Positions 5,449-7,827 of a DNA stretch of 7,827 bases are shown here, piece by piece. The stretch is from CAYIEP01 sp964362515 (GTDB lineage Bacteria; Patescibacteriota; Minisyncoccia; UBA6257; UBA9933), in contig CAYIEP010000027.1 in the NCBI GenBank assembly GCA_964362515.1, forward strand, positions 1 through 7,827, written 5' to 3'. The notes under the pieces were generated by a model. It searched no databases, was not told the DNA's origin, and saw nothing but the letters and a program-made list of their open reading frames with translations. Positions within the stretch are counted from its first letter, which is position 1. Each line of letters begins with the position of its first letter. The position numbers and the translations under genes were made by a program.

Positions 5449-7827
5449 TTATTTTTTCTCTTTTTCGTAAATTTTTTGAGCGGTTTCGATTAACGTGTCC
5501 GGGTTTAAGGAAATGCTTTCAATGCCTTGTTTAACCAAAAATTCGGCGAATTCCGGGTAGTCGCTCGGAGCTTGACCGCAGATGCCGATGTATTTTTTCT
5601 TGGCGCGGCATTTTTTGATGACTTCGGAAATCAATTTTTTGACCGATTCGTCATTTTCATTGGTAATCCCGCGAATCATTTCATTGCCGTCGCGGTCAAT
5701 GCCCACGGTTAATTGAGTCAAATCGTTTGAACCAATACTCATACCGTCAAAAATTTTCAGAAATTCGTCGGCTAAAATAATATTAGAAGGAATTTCGCAC
5801 ATGACAAAAATTTTTAGATTTTTGTCATTCTTTAACTCATGTCTTTTTATTATGGCGAGCACTTTTTTTCCTTCTTCCGGAGTGCGGCAAAACGGCACCA
5901 TTACTTCCACATTATCCAAACCCATTTTCTCGCGGACTTTTTTGATAGCTTTTAATTCCAAAATAAACGCCTGCGCGAAATCCGGATGATAATATCTTGA
6001 AGCGCCTCGCCAGCCGAGCATCGGATTTTCTTCCGCCGGCTCGTAAAGTTCGCCGCCAATCAGCGAACGATATTCATTAGTTTTAAAATCAGAAAACCTG
6101 ACAATCACCGGTTTTGGATAAAAAGCGACGGCGATTTTAGCAATGCCATAAGCCAATTTATCAACATAAAACTTAGTTTTATTTTTATAGCCGACCGTTT
6201 TTTTATCGATAATTTTTTTAAGTTTAGGAGACAATTTTTGATAATTAATAAGCGCGTTCGGATGGATTCCAATGTCGCCGGCAATAATAAATTCTTCTCT
6301 TGCCAGCCCAACGCCGTCATTGGGTAGAAAAGATTTTTCAAAAGCCGTTTCCGGCGTGGCGATATTTAGCATTATTTTGGTTTTCGTTCGCCAGCTGGCG
6401 GATGAAAATTTCTTAATGTCATGTTCTATTATTTTAAATTTTAAAGCGCCGTCATAAACATAGCCTTCGCTGCCGGTGGTATCAACCGTAATTATTTGGC
6501 CGGTTTTTATTTTTTTGGTGGCGTTTTCCGAACCGACAACACAAGAGATACCAAGCTCGCGGCTTACAATCGCGGCATGGCTTGTGCGCCCGCCTTTATC
6601 CGTTATAATCGCCGAAGCGATTTTCATAATCGGCTCCCAGTCGGGGTCCGTCATGTCAGTTATTAAAACTTCACCGGTTTTAAATTGACCGATATTTTTG
6701 GCGTCTAATATCACCCGCGCTTTACCTGTCGCGATTTTACTGCCAACGGAAATTCCCTTAACTAAAATTTTTGACGTCCGACTTTTATCGCCCGATAAAA
6801 CGTATTCTTTTATTTTAGAAAAATCGCGGCTCGCGTGAATCGTTTCCGGTCTTGCCTGAACAATATAAAGTTCGCCGGTTTTGCCGTCTTTAGCCCATTC
6901 CAAATCCATTGGCGTCCATTTTTTATTTTTATTCGTGTAGTGCTCCTCAACCAAGACGCACCATTCGGCTAATTTCAAAATTTCCTCTTCAGATAAAATA
7001 AAAGACTCCTTTTCTTTCCGGGAAGTTGAAATAATTTTTGTATTTTTAATGCTGGAATCGCGTGAAGAATTTGTCGGACTATAAATCATTTTTTGATTTT
7101 TATCGCCGAGTCGCTTATCAATAATTGGTTTATAGTTCTTGGTTTGTAGTTTTATTTTAGACACCAAAAATTCATCGGGAATCACTTCTCCTTGGACAAT
7201 CATTTCTCCTAAACCCCAAGAACCATTAATTAAAACTATATCCTTGAAGCCGGATTCCGTATCCAAAGTAAACGCCACACCGGAACATCCCAAATCAGAA
7301 CGCACCATTTTTTGAACGCCAACCGATAGGGCCACCCTGAAATGGTCAAACCCTTTATCTACGCGATAAGAAATCGCCCTATTCGTGAAAAGCGAAGCCA
7401 TCGCCGATTTAACCGCTTTCAAAACTTCTTTCGAGCCGCGGATATTTAAATAAGTTTCGTGTTCGCCGGCAAATGACGCGCCCGGCAAATCCTCGGCCGT
7501 AGCGCTGGAGCGTACCGCTACATCGGTGTTTTTGCCGTATTCTTTTTCCATCCCTTGATATGCTTTAATAATTTCTTTTTCTAAATCTTTCGGAAACGCC
7601 GCGTTTTTAATCGCCTCGCGAATTAATTTACCCCGTAGAGACAAATCTTTTAAGTTTCTCGTATTCAACCCCTTAATCTTTTTTTTAATAAAATTTTCTA
7701 AATTAACATCTTGCGTTCCGCGGTTCGCAATCAGTGATTTTTCTAAAAAATATCTATACGCGCTCGCCGTTACCGCGAAACCGCCCGGGATTTTCACTCC
7801 TTTCAGCGTTAAATTTTTAATCATTTC
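5449..7827 (-). CDS. ppsA: Phosphoenolpyruvate synthase, N-terminus cut by window edge
   Basis: The enzyme (pyruvate, water dikinase) converts pyruvate and ATP to PEP, AMP and phosphate, feeding gluconeogenesis. Numbering from the first visible Met (7824), domains are in family order: ATP-grasp/pyruvate-phosphate-dikinase N-domain (1-330, RSSATAEDLPGASFAG at 105-120, QARPET at 323-328), phosphohistidine swivelling domain with catalytic H416 in GGRTSHAAIVSREL, and the PEP-binding TIM barrel (about 485-790) with R576, R606, E677 in CEIPS, N700-D701 in GSNDL and catalytic C749 in GICGQAPSD. The GGRTSH context favours PpsA over pyruvate phosphate dikinase. The Met at 7824 is not the start: the preceding codon is Glu, and EMIKNL fits the conserved internal GEMI segment, so the start and the usual VGGKNASLG lie past the right edge. 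All catalytic residues are present. The small membrane gene follows after 3 nt. Confidence 0.95.
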   Translation of the reverse strand, partial: EMIKNLTLKGVKIPGGFAVTASAYRYFLEKSLIANRGTQDVNLENFIKKKIKGLNTRNLKDLSLRGKLIREAIKNAAFPKDLEKEIIKAYQGMEKEYGKNTDVAVRSSATAEDLPGASFAGEHETYLNIRGSKEVLKAVKSAMASLFTNRAISYRVDKGFDHFRVALSVGVQKMVRSDLGCSGVAFTLDTESGFKDIVLINGSWGLGEMIVQGEVIPDEFLVSKIKLQTKNYKPIIDKRLGDKNQKMIYSPTNSSRDSSIKNTKIISTSRKEKESFILSEEEILKLAEWCVLVEEHYTNKNKKWTPMDLEWAKDGKTGELYIVQARPETIHASRDFSKIKEYVLSGDKSRTSKILVKGISVGSKIATGKARVILDAKNIGQFKTGEVLITDMTDPDWEPIMKIASAIITDKGGRTSHAAIVSRELGISCVVGSENATKKIKTGQIITVDTTGSEGYVYDGALKFKIIEHDIKKFSSASWRTKTKIMLNIATPETAFEKSFLPNDGVGLAREEFIIAGDIGIHPNALINYQKLSPKLKKIIDKKTVGYKNKTKFYVDKLAYGIAKIAVAFYPKPVIVRFSDFKTNEYRSLIGGELYEPAEENPMLGWRGASRYYHPDFAQAFILELKAIKKVREKMGLDNVEVMVPFCRTPEEGKKVLAIIKRHELKNDKNLKIFVMCEIPSNIILADEFLKIFDGMSIGSNDLTQLTVGIDRDGNEMIRGITNENDESVKKLISEVIKKCRAKKKYIGICGQAPSDYPEFAEFLVKQGIESISLNPDTLIETAQKIYEKEKK
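6383..6406. repeat. Palindrome inside the ppsA coding sequence
   Basis: CGCCAGCTGGCG at 6389-6400 is a perfect 12-bp palindrome. Flanks TTC...GAA extend it to an imperfect 24-bp inverted repeat at 6383-6406 (two mismatched positions per arm). In the ppsA frame it encodes about SSASWRT at residues 474-480, in the linker between the phosphohistidine domain and the TIM barrel, where an in-frame insertion would be tolerated. It could be a copy of a dispersed palindromic element or chance. Confidence 0.4.

Noticed and set aside
5527..6688. Several 60-80-residue frames inside ppsA on both strands
   Set aside because: They lie wholly within a full-length conserved coding sequence and look like codon-bias shadows.
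7822..7824. ATG at 7824 as the start codon of PEP synthase
   Set aside because: The frame stays open to the window edge (Glu codon at 7825-7827), and the Met matches the conserved internal GEMI segment of PpsA, so the true start is outside.
1..7827. CRISPR array or tandem repeats
   Set aside because: No regularly spaced direct repeats were found; CCGAGG occurs twice near 3582 and 3648 but is too short.

Overview
The window is AT-rich bacterial DNA read with the standard bacterial code: the ppa gene ends at TGA, and no reading frame uses TGA as a sense codon. Short intergenic gaps, scarce Shine-Dalgarno sequences, fermentation-type metabolism and the protein flavour (short NusA without C-terminal repeats, D-lactate-dehydrogenase-like enzyme, PEP synthase, NYN and MazG-like proteins) suggest an uncultivated Patescibacteria/CPR lineage, perhaps Parcubacteria. 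That placement is an inference from gene style, not a phylogenetic result.

Left half (1-3445, + strand): a textbook sigma-70 promoter (TTGACA, 16 nt, TATAAT) and a leader hairpin precede a compact unit nusA - ppa - clpP - D-2-hydroxyacid dehydrogenase. The gaps are 16 nt, a 26-bp overlap, and 4 nt, so one transcript is likely. The unit mixes transcription elongation, pyrophosphate removal, protein turnover and NAD+ regeneration from pyruvate.

Centre (3446-5170): a 373-nt gene-free stretch holds several hairpins, one perfect DnaA-box 9-mer, a candidate promoter, and a terminator-like hairpin whose T-tract runs straight into the ATG of a NYN-domain putative nuclease (+). Facing it on the - strand is a MazG-like protein. 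It reads as a tandem duplication: each half ends in the same CxxCxxxPCxC cluster, but only the second half keeps the metal-binding EExxE...ExxD residues. This pair is the least ordinary part of the window.

Right half (5245-7827, - strand): phosphoenolpyruvate synthase runs in from beyond the right edge. Its N-terminus is cut off, because the first ATG visible is the Met of the internal 'GEMI' segment. Three nucleotides after its stop lies a 66-residue, two-helix membrane protein, followed after 74 nt by the MazG-like gene. A 12-bp perfect palindrome sits inside the PEP synthase coding sequence at a domain linker.

Functional links: D-LDH-like enzyme and PpsA both act on pyruvate. MazG-type enzymes release pyrophosphate, which Ppa would hydrolyse. 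No tRNA, rRNA, CRISPR array, transposase or integrase was seen.
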